In this document: positions 47,160 to 55,639 of the stretch, piece after piece | Numbering within the stretch: position 1 is the first letter of the stretch | How the letters are laid out: each line of letters opens with the position of its first letter | Origin: Chryseobacterium fluminis | GTDB lineage: Bacteria > Bacteroidota > Bacteroidia > Flavobacteriales > Weeksellaceae | Direction of reading: 5' to 3' | DNA length: 64,000 nt | Assembly: GCF_026314945.1 (NCBI RefSeq) | Contig: NZ_CP111121.1 | Location: 372,001 to 436,000 of the forward strand | The notes under the pieces: model-generated | Seen by the model: the letters and a program-made list of their open reading frames with translations, nothing else | Told to the model about the DNA's origin: nothing | Databases searched by the model: none | Position numbers and translations under genes: made by a program

Positions 47160-47461
47160 TGAAAAAAAATCTATATTTCATCTGCGCTATTTTAATGTCA
47201 TGTTCTAAAAATAGACCACTAAAGCCTACTGAAATTACAGGTTCTGATGAAAATATTGCTTTAACTCTTGCAGAAAACAAATGGAGTGAAGTTTATGGGA
47301 AACCTACAATAAACAAAGAAAAACCATTTAGAGTACAAAAGAAAAATGATAGCATATACATTATTAAAGGCTCTTATCCAAAAGATGAAATCACTGGGGT
47401 AGCCTATGCAGAAGTGAATGTAAAGACAAGGGAAGTTATTAAATATACTCACGGAGAATAA
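47159..47461 (+). CDS. NTF2-fold immunity protein, lipoprotein
   Basis: 100 residues. ATG 47159 shares bases with the stop of the preceding tip (TAATG). Lipobox ILMSC at about Cys 15. The rest, ALTLAENKWSEVYGK then KPFRVQKKNDSIYIIKG, GGVAYAEV-like GVAYAEVNVKTREVIKYTHG, matches the pattern I know for the NTF2-fold immunity family (YbbC/YhhH-like, Imm-NTF2), one of the named immunity families in polymorphic toxin systems. This gives independent support that the whole array is a toxin-immunity locus. Confidence 0.75.
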   Translation: MKKNLYFICAILMSCSKNRPLKPTEITGSDENIALTLAENKWSEVYGKPTINKEKPFRVQKKNDSIYIIKGSYPKDEITGVAYAEVNVKTREVIKYTHGE

Positions 47462-47881
47462 TAAATATCATAGGTAATTTATCAACCCTTGATAGTGCGA
47501 AATTTCGCTTGGGCAGTTTCTAACTACCGCAAGTATCTTTATTCTGCAGTAATCTGATTCTCTAATAAGGCAGAATTTACTAGATCTTACAAATTTATAA
47601 TTTTAAAAGATCACCCTGACAAATTGCTGGGGTTTTTATTTAAATCCTGAAAAATATCATTAATGGAAATGATCAGTTATAAGAACTTGCCGGACAGTCG
47701 GTATAAGAATTTAAGAACATCATGGGAAACTAAAGAGAATGAATAGTTTTTGAATGATATAAAATTTATCGTTTTTATGCTAAAGCAAAAGAAAAAGCGG
47801 AAATTTGCAAGTGACAACTCGTAGTCAAGACTGCTAAATAAAATATCCATTATTTTTCAAAATTTTTATAAATCCATAACC
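47462..47881 (+). other. Module boundary with terminator-like hairpin
   Basis: No gene. It holds TAGATCTTACAAATTTATAATTTTAAAA (47581-47608), a very worn boundary motif, followed by CACCCTGACAAATTGCTGGGGTTTTTATT (47612-47640), the same terminator family as at 34180 and 44460. Confidence 0.6.
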
Positions 47882-48592
47882 ATGAGGAAACTTATATACA
47901 TCATTTTTTTCTATTCATCATTATGTACTTCTCAAATTAGCATAACGCTGAAGATCATTGGTAAAAATTCAGGACCCAATAACGGCAGGCGATTAGAAAT
48001 TAGAATAAAAAATGAAACGGAAGTTAGTTACGCCTTACCGATAGATACTGTTGATTTCAAACCATTTTATCAGGATGAATCTTGTACTGATTTTTCTGAA
48101 CCGGATAACTTAATGCTTGCAAATAATTTTGAAAACGAAAGAGGAGAGACCTCAATGGCTATTCCAGGCTTTACATTATTGGGTACAATTGATGAGAATG
48201 ATAAAAAAGTCATTAAAGAAATGCAGCGTAGAAAATCACGGGTAGAATTACAACAGAGAGAAACCAAACTTTGGAAAAAGAAAAATAAAATAGGTAAGAG
48301 TGTTATTTGGGCAGCTAAAAATAAGTTTTTATACTCGAATATTTTAATTCTTAAACCTAAACAGGAAATCATATATTATAAAATATTCAGTCCCGAAAAG
48401 TTTAATCTTGATTCGATAACAGGCAATTATAATTACTATAATTTTAATTTAAATGAATACTATTTGTTTTCTTTGAATTATTGTGTAGATTACAAAATTT
48501 ATCAATATTTAACGCAAAAGCAAAAAGACAAATTATCAGGCTATCAGCTTTTTTCGGGTTATTTGCGAAGTAATGTACTGCGATGGGACTAA
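47882..48592 (+). CDS. Exported protein of unknown function
   Basis: 236 residues with signal peptide (IYIIFFYSSLCTSQ). The N-terminal half resembles a small beta-sandwich (SITLKIIGKNSGPNN, LEIRIKNETEVSYALPID), the rest has a Lys/Arg-rich helix (EMQRRKSRVELQQRETKLWKKKNK) and Tyr-rich strands. No known family. It comes between two boundary-type stretches and may be another orphan immunity gene whose toxin is lost. Confidence 0.6.
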   Translation: MRKLIYIIFFYSSLCTSQISITLKIIGKNSGPNNGRRLEIRIKNETEVSYALPIDTVDFKPFYQDESCTDFSEPDNLMLANNFENERGETSMAIPGFTLLGTIDENDKKVIKEMQRRKSRVELQQRETKLWKKKNKIGKSVIWAAKNKFLYSNILILKPKQEIIYYKIFSPEKFNLDSITGNYNYYNFNLNEYYLFSLNYCVDYKIYQYLTQKQKDKLSGYQLFSGYLRSNVLRWD

Positions 48593-48794
48593 ATTATAAG
48601 ATAAGGCCCTTTTTTTATTTCTAATTATTTTCACTCACAAATAGTCAAAACATGGAAGTCAAATCCAAAAGAAGAAACCAAAGTTAAATTTGTGACATGA
48701 GTAATGAAAAAACTTATGATAGTTGATTTACTGTAGGATCTGTTTTATAATACCGGATTGAAGATTTCGGAAAAATAAATTAAATGAGATAAAG

Positions 48795-49184
48795 ATGAAT
48801 TTTTTGAGATACCTGTACTCTAAATATTATTATTTTCAAATTAAAGTTGGAAATGCAGACATTGCGAAATATACACCACTGCTATTAATAACTTTTTTTC
48901 TAAATTTTTATGTTGTATTTTTTTTGTTATTAATTAAAATATTATTCAAAGTTAATTTTCTTCAATTTTCGAAGGAAATTTATTTTAGTGTTTTCTTTCT
49001 TATTTTATTATTACTGTACATATTATTAGTATATAATATGAGATATCGAGAAATTATCAATAATGATAAAATCAAAAGTAAAAAGAGCTTATTGGCAGTA
49101 CTCTTTCCAATTATTGGCTTTATATTATTTAATTTAAGTTGTATCATTATGATGTTACACAATGAAGTGATCTTGACTTATTAA
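48795..49184 (+). CDS. Small membrane protein of unknown function
   Basis: 129 residues with about three to four transmembrane segments (LLLITFFLNFYVVFFLLLI, FSVFFLILLLLYILLVYN, LLAVLFPIIGFILFNLSCI). Low-complexity Leu/Ile/Phe composition and high AT content. It could be an orphan immunity protein like the one at 46321, but there is no proof. It lies just before the transposase. Confidence 0.5.
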   Translation: MNFLRYLYSKYYYFQIKVGNADIAKYTPLLLITFFLNFYVVFFLLLIKILFKVNFLQFSKEIYFSVFFLILLLLYILLVYNMRYREIINNDKIKSKKSLLAVLFPIIGFILFNLSCIIMMLHNEVILTY

Positions 49185-49199
49185 AAAAAAATAGATTAG

Positions 49200-50087
49200 T
49201 TGTTTGCTATAAAAAAAGGGATTAGGAAATTAGTGCCGCTAAACAAAAAAAAATCCTATCCCTTGTACCAAGTACTAAGCAAAGATACAATAGAATTAGA
49301 AATTGCACCTTATATTCCAATTGGAAAAAGAGGTTTCAAATCAAAAGCACCTATTTGTGAGATTATTAACTGTATTTTATATAAACTTAAAACAGGCATT
49401 CAATGGTATCTTTTACCTGTTTTACAATTGTTCAGTAAAGAAGTTCTACATTATAAGACAGTTTTCGGCTACTACCGTCAATGGTGTAAAGCCGGAATAT
49501 GGAGAGCCTGCTGGAGTGGTATTTTACAAAACAATAAATCAATGATCGATTTGTCCAGCGCAGATGTAGACGGCAGCCACACTCCGGCGTTAAGGGGAGG
49601 TGAAGCCGTTGGATATCAGGGTAGGAAAAAGCGTAAAACAACTAATGCCCTTTATTTGTCGGATCGAAATGGCTTGCCACTGGCCATGTCGATCCCTGTG
49701 TGTGGAAATCATAACGATTTGTTTAATATTGAAAAACATTTTACAGAAATGACCAATTTTTTACAGGAGTCGGGTATCTCATTGGATGGTCTTTTTGTGA
49801 ATTTTGATGCCGGATTTGATGCGGAGAATCTACGTTTAAGAGCGTCAGAATTGGGGATAATAGCCAATATTGCTCATAATAAAAGAAACTCTAATACAGA
49901 TAATGACCATTATTTTGATCATCAACTATACAAAGAGCGATACGCCATAGAAAGAACAAATGCCTGGCTGGATAGTTTCAGATCGGTGCTCAACAGGTTT
50001 GATACCACCATTACCAGCTGGATAGGATTTAATTATTTAGCTTTTATTGTTATTGCCTGTAAAAAGATGATGAAAAAGTCGAGATGA
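49200..50087 (+). mobile_element. IS5-family transposase (DDE)
   Basis: About 295 residues from TTG 49200 (no ATG fits; the family normally starts near YQVLSKDTIE). The N-terminal DUF4096-like part includes KSKAPICEIINCILYKLKTG. The DDE core follows: DVDGSHTPALRGGEAVGYQG (first Asp), FVNFDAGFDAENLR (second Asp), ERYAIERTNAWLDSFRSVLN (catalytic Glu). It appears complete and unbroken. I did not find clear terminal inverted repeats or a target duplication, so the element's ends are unknown. It sits at the distal side of the toxin-module array. Confidence 0.88.
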
Positions 50088-50325
50088 GTTCAATCAAAAC
50101 AAATTATAGAGTATAATCCAAGGATAATTTTTATATTTCTGAAAGTCTGACCTTTCAATAATTTTTAAAAATGAATTTAATTATTTAATTCGTCTTAAAA
50201 ACAGGAAGTTTAACACGGAAGTTTACCTATGCATATTCTCAACACAACGACGCATTCAAAAGTCTTGGTTAATATTTAATATCAAAAGACTTCAAGGTTT
50301 AAAGCATAAAAAAAATAAATACAAT

Positions 50326-50712
50326 ATGAAATCGCTAATTTTTATGATTCCCTTTTGTGTCCTGTTGTTATCATGTACAAGCTACCCAAACATAATAAGC
50401 GGCCAGTATCATTCTAAGGAAATTTCGTCTGAATACAATCTGACATTAAGGAATGATAGTACTTATTCTTACTTAATTGGATTTAAGGGCACTCTAATTT
50501 CAAAATGCAATGGCAAATGGAGTCAAGGTCAAGCTGCTGAAAAAAATACCTTAGTTTTAAAATGTAATAATGAGGACTGGCTGGCGGGCATGTCAAGTAC
50601 ATATATGAAAGACAGGATCAATAAGTTTAAAATTCTGAATAATGGAACAAAATTGAAAAATGGTAAAGCTATTCTTAAACTAAAACCCGCTCACTCGGAT
50701 TATAATCGGTGA
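50326..50712 (+). CDS. Small lipoprotein of unknown function
   Basis: 128 residues with lipobox LLLSC (Cys about 17). The mature part, ISGQYHSKEISSEYNLTLRNDSTYSYL...GKWSQG, has the pattern of secreted 'copper resistance NlpE-like/lipocalin-type' small lipoproteins (Gx(Y/W) ... LxLxxDxTYxY ... GxW). Function unknown. Its end overlaps the recurring boundary motif (HSDYNR is encoded by CACTCGGATTATAATCGG), a hint that it too was part of a module. Confidence 0.65.
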   Translation: MKSLIFMIPFCVLLLSCTSYPNIISGQYHSKEISSEYNLTLRNDSTYSYLIGFKGTLISKCNGKWSQGQAAEKNTLVLKCNNEDWLAGMSSTYMKDRINKFKILNNGTKLKNGKAILKLKPAHSDYNR

Positions 50713-50760
50713 TTAATTATAAAATAACCTCGATAGAATTGCTGGGGTTTACTTTTTAAG
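50689..50760 (+). repeat. Boundary motif with terminator-like hairpin
   Basis: CCGCTCACTCGGATTATAATCGGTGATTAATTATAAAATAACCTCGATAGAATTGCTGGGGTTTACTTTTT carries both the palindrome core (CGGATTATAATCGG) and the AACC...GGGGTT hairpin in the same order as 44414-44500. Confidence 0.7.
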
Positions 50761-50839
50761 TGTCAGAAAAGAAAGATGTCTTCAAAAATTCTAAGTTTTT
50801 GTAACTATTAGACGGTATATTATAATTATCATTTAAGAA

Positions 50840-51060
50840 ATTTAAAACTTAGCTATATGAACAGCTGCACTCGATTTCAGATTCCAATATTTCTTGCTGT
50901 AAACGAAACAAAACTGAGAAAAAAAGTATACTTACCACATATCTAAAAATAACCCTGAAGCCGTTATCATACAGATTATTAAATAGCTTTCAAACTACTA
51001 CTGTGAGAAATAGGTAAAAGTCAATATATTGAATACAATGAGTCAAAATCAGGTTAAGTG
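50840..51060 (+). pseudogene. Worn remnant of RHS core
   Basis: Two stretches still match the RHS core: TTAGCTATATGAACAGCTGC near 50856 (sister copies: TAAGCTATATGAACAGCAGC) and ACGAAACAAAACTGAGAAAA...AAAAATAACCCTGAAGC...CAGATTATTAAATAG near 50905-50990 (compare 38450-38545). Frames are lost. This marks the far end of the RHS array. Confidence 0.6.
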
Positions 51061-51102
51061 AGGCTTTAATTATATGAATATTACACTTGATGGAAATAAC
51101 AT

Positions 51103-51110
51103 TATATTTG
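51103..51110 (+). promoter_or_regulatory. -7 promoter element (TATATTTG)
   Basis: A perfect TAnnTTTG element 24 nt before the ATG at 51134. The upstream TTG (51087) is only 13 nt away, so the -33 box is uncertain. Confidence 0.5.
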
Positions 51111-51133
51111 CCAAAACATTTAACCTATTAAAA

Positions 51134-51976
51134 ATGAAAAGATTACTATCTGTTGCCACCTTCATTATTGGCTTCACACAGGCTCAGGTTGGAGTGGGAA
51201 CTGCTAATCCAATAAGCTCACTGCATGTAGATTCATCCAAAAACAATCCTATCGGAACATTTCCTTCAACAACTGAACAGAGAGATGATGTTTCAATCAC
51301 TGCCATTTCGGGAAATGCAGCCATCGGCATCGGTACCGTAGCCCCTACCCAAAGCCTGGATGTAGTCAATGGCAATATCAGAGTGCGGGGTATTGCTTCC
51401 AGTACAACCGGCGGATCGGATAGAGTAGTGGTGGCAGATTCTAATGGCGTTTTAAGAGCGGCATCCGGAACAGCTTTTTCTACTTCAGATAGTGGAAACA
51501 GAGTTTTTAGGAGTCAGGGAGGGACAATCCTCAATGCATCAACCGGATGGGTTAATAATGTATTTACTACACTTATCCTTAATTCTGCGTATGATCCTTT
51601 AAGTACTTATGATGCATCTACAGGAGAATTTACGGTTCCTTCGGATGGTCTCTATCTGATATATGGAATTGTTTCTTTTAATCTGCCCAATACAGGATCA
51701 GGAACTTTTGACGGAACGGGAGGAGTGGCATACTCAACAATCAGCATAGACAATGGCAGGATTGCATCATCGACAGTACCTATCCTCAGAGGCATTAAGA
51801 CACCCAATGCCAACAATACGATGGTTCTCTTTTGCAGCAGTACCGTATGGCTAAAAGTAGGACAGAAAGTCACGTATAAGTTTTTAACCTACGGAACACC
51901 CAATATGGTTGGCAACCTGTCTGATTTAACCATTGATAGAAATGCTTGTAAATTAGAAATCAGTAAGCTGTTATAA
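51134..51976 (+). CDS. Secreted VGIGT-motif protein (paralogue of 15625-16452)
   Basis: 280 residues from ATG 51134 (the -7 element at 51103 rules out the frame start at 51074). A signal peptide (LLSVATFIIGFTQAQ) is followed by VGVGTANPISSLHVD and IGIGTVAPTQSLDV, the same motif pair as in the protein at 15625-16452. The C-terminal part (about 140-280) has strands like FTVPSDGLYLIYGIVSFN and FCSSTVWLKVGQKVTYK, resembling a C1q/TNF-like jelly roll. Probably a surface or extracellular protein; role unknown. Confidence 0.75.
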   Translation: MKRLLSVATFIIGFTQAQVGVGTANPISSLHVDSSKNNPIGTFPSTTEQRDDVSITAISGNAAIGIGTVAPTQSLDVVNGNIRVRGIASSTTGGSDRVVVADSNGVLRAASGTAFSTSDSGNRVFRSQGGTILNASTGWVNNVFTTLILNSAYDPLSTYDASTGEFTVPSDGLYLIYGIVSFNLPNTGSGTFDGTGGVAYSTISIDNGRIASSTVPILRGIKTPNANNTMVLFCSSTVWLKVGQKVTYKFLTYGTPNMVGNLSDLTIDRNACKLEISKLL

Positions 51977-52000
51977 AATCCGGATAAACGTTTATAATAA

Positions 52001-52072
52001 CGATCTCACGGATTATAATCCGCGAGTTATTACCTGCCCCCAAAAAGCTAAATACTTTTTAGGGGCATTTTT
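52001..52072 (+). terminator. Best-preserved boundary palindrome followed by a strong terminator
   Basis: CTCACGGATTATAATCCGCGAG (52005-52026) is a 22-bp palindrome with one mismatch. A stem TGCCCC(C)AAAAAG / CTTTTTAGGGGCA (52035-52067) with a T tail follows. The pair has the same order as at the RHS module ends. Confidence 0.8.
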
Positions 52073-52266
52073 ATAACAGAGATAGGAAAATCAGCGTGAT
52101 AGTTTCAATATGGAATGGATAAAACACAGCAAAATTTTCAGTCTGATTTGAATTGTCGCAAAAGAAAGGATTAAAATCTTCTAACGCAGATACGTGTATA
52201 TCAAAGCCCACTACATTTATAAAATTAATTTTCAATAAATATTTATCGTAAAACAATAAATATTTA

Positions 52267-52274
52267 TATCTTTG
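52267..52274 (+). promoter_or_regulatory. -7 promoter element (TATCTTTG) of the DUF2975 operon
   Basis: A perfect TAnnTTTG element 23 nt before ATG 52297; no proper -33 TTG. Confidence 0.5.
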
Positions 52275-52296
52275 CAATAATAAAATATTAAATCAA

Positions 52297-52860
52297 ATGA
52301 AATTATTGGGTAAAAACGCGCTATTGTATTGGCTTAAATATCCTTTTGGAATATATACGGTAGGGTTTATATCAGTATCCGTCTGGATATTTATTTTAAT
52401 GGCAGTTTATTCAGTTACCGGTAAAACAAACGGGTTTATATCAATAGGCCAATGGAAAACCGGATACATTGATCATGAAAGACAGGTAGAAACAGTGCGG
52501 TTTCACTATCCGGTTTCCAGAATGGTTTTGGCAACCGAGAATTCTTCGGAAGGTATCTTATTAGCTTTTTTGGGTCTGCTTTCAATATGTTTTATACTGG
52601 TCACCGTGTTAAAAATAATCATTGAACTCTCTAAAGATAATTTTTTTACCGGTAAAGCCATTCAGAACTTTAAAATCCTGGGATTGGGCCTGCTGATGTT
52701 TGGTGCTGTTCAATTGATAGTAAATTGGTTAATAGCATCACACAATTTGGATCTGACCTCTTCTTTTCTGTTTATACTTACCGGTTTGATCTTTATGTTT
52801 CTGAAAGAAATCTTCGTAAAAGGAAAAATGATGCAGGATGAAAATGATTTAACAATATAA
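52297..52860 (+). CDS. DUF2975 membrane protein
   Basis: 187 residues with four transmembrane segments (IYTVGFISVSVWIFILMAVY, GILLAFLGLLSICFILVTVL, KILGLGLLMFGAVQLIVNWL, SSFLFILTGLIFMFLKEI). LSKDNFFTGKAIQNFKILG between the second and third segments is the usual DUF2975 signature. Paired with a YozG-like HTH protein 3 bp downstream, as is typical. Probably a membrane partner controlling that regulator; its trigger is unknown. Confidence 0.83.
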   Translation: MKLLGKNALLYWLKYPFGIYTVGFISVSVWIFILMAVYSVTGKTNGFISIGQWKTGYIDHERQVETVRFHYPVSRMVLATENSSEGILLAFLGLLSICFILVTVLKIIIELSKDNFFTGKAIQNFKILGLGLLMFGAVQLIVNWLIASHNLDLTSSFLFILTGLIFMFLKEIFVKGKMMQDENDLTI

Positions 52861-52863
52861 TGT

Positions 52864-53067
52864 ATGCCAATAATAATTAACATCGACGTCATGTTGGCGA
52901 AAAGGAAAATGCAGTCTCAGGAACTCGCAGAAAAAATAGGAATTACACAGGCCAACCTTTCTATCCTCAAAACAGGGAAGGCAAAAGCGGTAAAACTTTC
53001 AACGCTGGAAGCCATCTGCAAAATACTTGATTGTCAGCCTGGTGATATATTGGAATTTAAACCTTAA
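52864..53067 (+). CDS. Small XRE/Cro-C1-type transcriptional regulator (YozG-like)
   Basis: 67 residues, one helix-turn-helix: MPIIINIDVMLAKRKMQ as N-terminal strand/helix, SQELAEKIGITQANLSILKTGK as the HTH, and LEAICKILDCQPGDILEFK as the closing helices. This is the single-domain HTH that accompanies DUF2975 genes across bacteria. It starts 3 bp after the DUF2975 stop. Confidence 0.9.
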   Translation: MPIIINIDVMLAKRKMQSQELAEKIGITQANLSILKTGKAKAVKLSTLEAICKILDCQPGDILEFKP

Positions 53068-53082
53068 TTAAATAGTATAAAA

Positions 53083-53508
53083 ATGAAAAAACAACTTCTG
53101 GCAGTATCTATGATGATATGTGGCCTGTTTTCCGCGCAGGAATTAACTGTTGAATACAAGCGGATGGTAACTTATGATGACATGACACAATTTTCATCAT
53201 TGGTCAACAAGGAAAATATAAATACCTGCTTTCAAAGTGAAAAAAACTCTTACTCGCTATTGGGCTTGGCAATCAAGTTAAACAGTAAGCAGATTTTTCA
53301 AAAGTTAATGGATGAGAAAGCCGATCTGGAAAAAGCATGTGACGGAAAAACGCCTTTGATGTTTGCTGCCAAATACGGAAATTTAGAATTTGCAAAAAAA
53401 TTACTGGAAAACGGAGCAAAGAAAGAAACGAAAACAGAAAAAGGATATCAGGCACTGGATTATGCTAAAAAATATGAGAAGGCTGATCTTGTCAAACTTT
53501 TAGAATAA
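53083..53508 (+). CDS. Secreted ankyrin-repeat protein
   Basis: 141 residues with a signal peptide (LLAVSMMICGLFSAQ). About three ankyrin repeats follow: SYSLLGLAIKLNSKQIFQKL, GKTPLMFAAKYGNLEFAKKLLENG and KGYQALDYAKKYEKADLVKLL. Likely periplasmic protein-protein binding. It lies 15 bp after the HTH gene and may be in the same unit. Confidence 0.83.
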   Translation: MKKQLLAVSMMICGLFSAQELTVEYKRMVTYDDMTQFSSLVNKENINTCFQSEKNSYSLLGLAIKLNSKQIFQKLMDEKADLEKACDGKTPLMFAAKYGNLEFAKKLLENGAKKETKTEKGYQALDYAKKYEKADLVKLLE

Positions 53509-53524
53509 AATCATAAGTTTTAAT

Positions 53525-53576
53525 CAGGTATTATTTGTAATTGTAATCACTATATGAGTATTACAAATAATACCTG
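53525..53576 (+). terminator. Strong inverted repeat after the ankyrin gene
   Basis: A perfect 17-bp stem (CAGGTATTATTTGTAAT / ATTACAAATAATACCTG) with an 18-nt loop; no long T tract, so it could be a terminator or a mobile palindrome. Confidence 0.6.
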
Positions 53577-53610
53577 GAACTTTAAAACATTGCTGTTTCC
53601 ATATTCTATA

Positions 53611-53990
53611 TCAGGAGATTAGCTTTTCTAGCCTTGCCATCATCTCATCCTTTTCCTTCAACATACGCTCATATAATGAGATCTTTTCTTCATGTAATTC
53701 AATGATCTTTTCAATGGGATGAAAGTTAATTGTGCCATAATTAAAAGAATTATTAAACGCATATTCTCCAAAAGTATTTGCAATAACATTCACCGCCTGC
53801 TCCTCATCAAAATTCTGAAAAGCTTCTACAGGAATTTTCAAGACTTCGGCACCTTTATATAATCCTTCAATTAAAATCTTTCTGACTACAGTCTGGTCTT
53901 CTGCTTTCAGGACACCGATATAAGCACCGTTCTCCGGAGCAGAAGTATCGATCTGAGTCCGGTCTTCCTGTTTAAGTAAGAATATCCAGG
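53611..53990 (-). pseudogene. Chimeric remnant: T9SS tail fragment joined to the end of an XRE regulator
   Basis: On the minus strand, 53990-53869 reads as a second copy of the T9SS sorting-domain end of the M28 peptidase at 56103 (EDRTQIDTSA..NGAYIGVLKAEDQTVVRKIL). Without a stop it runs into EGLYKGAEVLKIPVEAFQNF ... NYGTINFHPIEKIIELHEEK ... RLEKLIS, which resembles the C-terminal half of a flavobacterial XRE-type helix-turn-helix regulator. The HTH domain itself is missing. Its only start option is an internal TTG (53841). Not a working gene, in my reading. Confidence 0.6.
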
Positions 53991-53999
53991 GAAATGCGG

Positions 54000-54588
54000 T
54001 CGTTCAAAGCCGATTTTTTAAACCGGATCCTACAGATTTATCATCCATAATTCATCCAGAAACAGACTCTTGAAATAGCTGCGGCGATTTTTCAAATCCT
54101 GAATATATCAAAGTAATGAAAGCGAATTGGACTACTCTCTTTTTAGATTTCTGGACTACCTTTTCTGTATATAGTGTTAATACTTTTATGTCCGAAAGTA
54201 GAATTAAATATTAAACTTATATAAATAGTAATAATTGACTATTGTCCAATCATTTTTGAGAATATTTTATAGATCGGGATCGACTATAGCAGTAACCGGC
54301 AGCATTCGAATGCTGAGGGAGACGTACAGCAATTGTTACATAGGGGCATTCACAAGTCATTGACAACGAATAAAATATTATATTTCTATGTATTTAGGTT
54401 TTATTTTCTAAAATAATCACCGGATTTCTGCCTACGCTTATTTTCTGTTCCCAAAACTACAGGAATGCAGTAAGAACATAAATCCATTTTAAATATTGTT
54501 TAACGGTATTCACATAAAAACACGTAACCTGAACTCAGGTTAAATATTTAATCTGACGGTATAATAATTAAATAATTAAAAAAACATT
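54000..54588 (+). other. Gene-free stretch with a boundary-motif relic and a short palindrome
   Basis: I see no gene. At 54023-54054 ACCGGATCCTACAGATTTATCATCCATAATTC looks like a worn boundary motif. At 54300-54315 CAGCATTCGAATGCTG is a perfect 16-bp palindrome, possibly a protein-binding site. Confidence 0.45.
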
Positions 54589-55629
54589 ATGAAAGCATTA
54601 GTTTATCACGGAGACCACGATATCCGTTTTGAAGAGGTGGAAAAACCTACCATCAAAGAAAGTAAAGATGTGCTGGTGAAAATGGTTAAAACAACCATTT
54701 GTGGAACGGATCTGGGGATTTATAAGGGTAAAAACCAGTATATGAAAGAAGGGACGATTTTAGGGCATGAAGGAGTGGGAATAGTGGAAGAAGTAGGTTC
54801 GGCGGTTACGCTTTTTAAAAAAGGAGATAAAGTTATTATTTCCTGCATTACTTCATGTGGCACTTGTGGAAATTGTAAAAAACAATTATACGCACATTGT
54901 GAAAACGGTGGCGGCTGGATTTTAGGACATCTGATTAACGGTACTCAGGCTGAGTACGTACGTATTCCTTATGCAGACAGCAGTCTATACAAGCTTCCAG
55001 ATTCTATCAACGAAGAGGCTGCTCTGATGATTTCAGATGCCTTGCCTACAGGATATGAAATAGGCGTGCTCTACGGAAAGGTAAAACCCGGAGATTCCGT
55101 GGTGATTGTCGGGGCAGGTCCTGTTGGTATGGCATCCCTTCTGACAGCTCAGTTTTTTTCTCCCTCTCAATTAATTGTTGTTGATATGGATGAGAATAGA
55201 TTGGAGTATGCAAAAAGTCTAGGTGCAACACATCTTATAAATTCAGCAAAGGAAAACCCTGTTGAAGTGATTAAAAGCATTACAGGTGCAGGTGTGGATG
55301 TTGCTATAGAAGCCGTAGGAATTGCTGCGACTTTACAGCTGTGTACATTGCTGGTAAATCCGGGAGGTAATGTTGCTAATGTAGGTGTACATGGTGCTCC
55401 GGTAGAGCTGGAGATGGAAAATCTCTGGATAAAAAATATCAATATATCCATGGGGCTCGTCAGTACTTCCACCATCCCTCAACTCATGAAGTCTGTCGAA
55501 TCAAAAAAAATTGCACCCGAAAAACTCATTACACACCGATTCAAGTTCGAAAAAATATTGGATGCCTATGCTGTTTTTATGAATGCCGCAAAAGAAAATG
55601 CGATGAAAATTTCAATAGAATTAAACTAG
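54589..55629 (+). CDS. Zinc-dependent alcohol dehydrogenase family protein
   Basis: 346 residues, MDR superfamily. The catalytic zinc site comes from Cys in TTICGTDLGIYKG and His/Glu in LGHEGVGIVEEVG; the structural-zinc lobe is TSCGTCGNCKKQLYAHC. The Rossmann part has VVIVGAGPVGMASLLTAQF and ends VVDMDENRLEYAKSLGA, indicating NAD preference by the Asp. Substrate range unknown (short-chain or secondary alcohols, as in similar proteins). It is a single gene. Confidence 0.92.
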   Translation: MKALVYHGDHDIRFEEVEKPTIKESKDVLVKMVKTTICGTDLGIYKGKNQYMKEGTILGHEGVGIVEEVGSAVTLFKKGDKVIISCITSCGTCGNCKKQLYAHCENGGGWILGHLINGTQAEYVRIPYADSSLYKLPDSINEEAALMISDALPTGYEIGVLYGKVKPGDSVVIVGAGPVGMASLLTAQFFSPSQLIVVDMDENRLEYAKSLGATHLINSAKENPVEVIKSITGAGVDVAIEAVGIAATLQLCTLLVNPGGNVANVGVHGAPVELEMENLWIKNINISMGLVSTSTIPQLMKSVESKKIAPEKLITHRFKFEKILDAYAVFMNAAKENAMKISIELN

Positions 55630-55639
55630 TAACGGGTAA

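Noticed and set aside
34131..52072. Integron-type attC sites at the module ends
   Set aside because: The repeated palindromes are short, lack the attC core sites (GTTRRRY) and no integron integrase is visible; they are better described as an unknown motif with terminators.
10718..52274. Full promoters claimed at every TAnnTTTG
   Set aside because: Many of these lack a TTG at 17-23 nt upstream; only the tRNA-Ala, his and M28 sites have both boxes with good spacing, so others are given low confidence.
54300..54315. Replication or partition site at the CAGCATTCGAATGCTG palindrome
   Set aside because: A single palindrome without repeats, dnaA boxes or partition genes is not enough.
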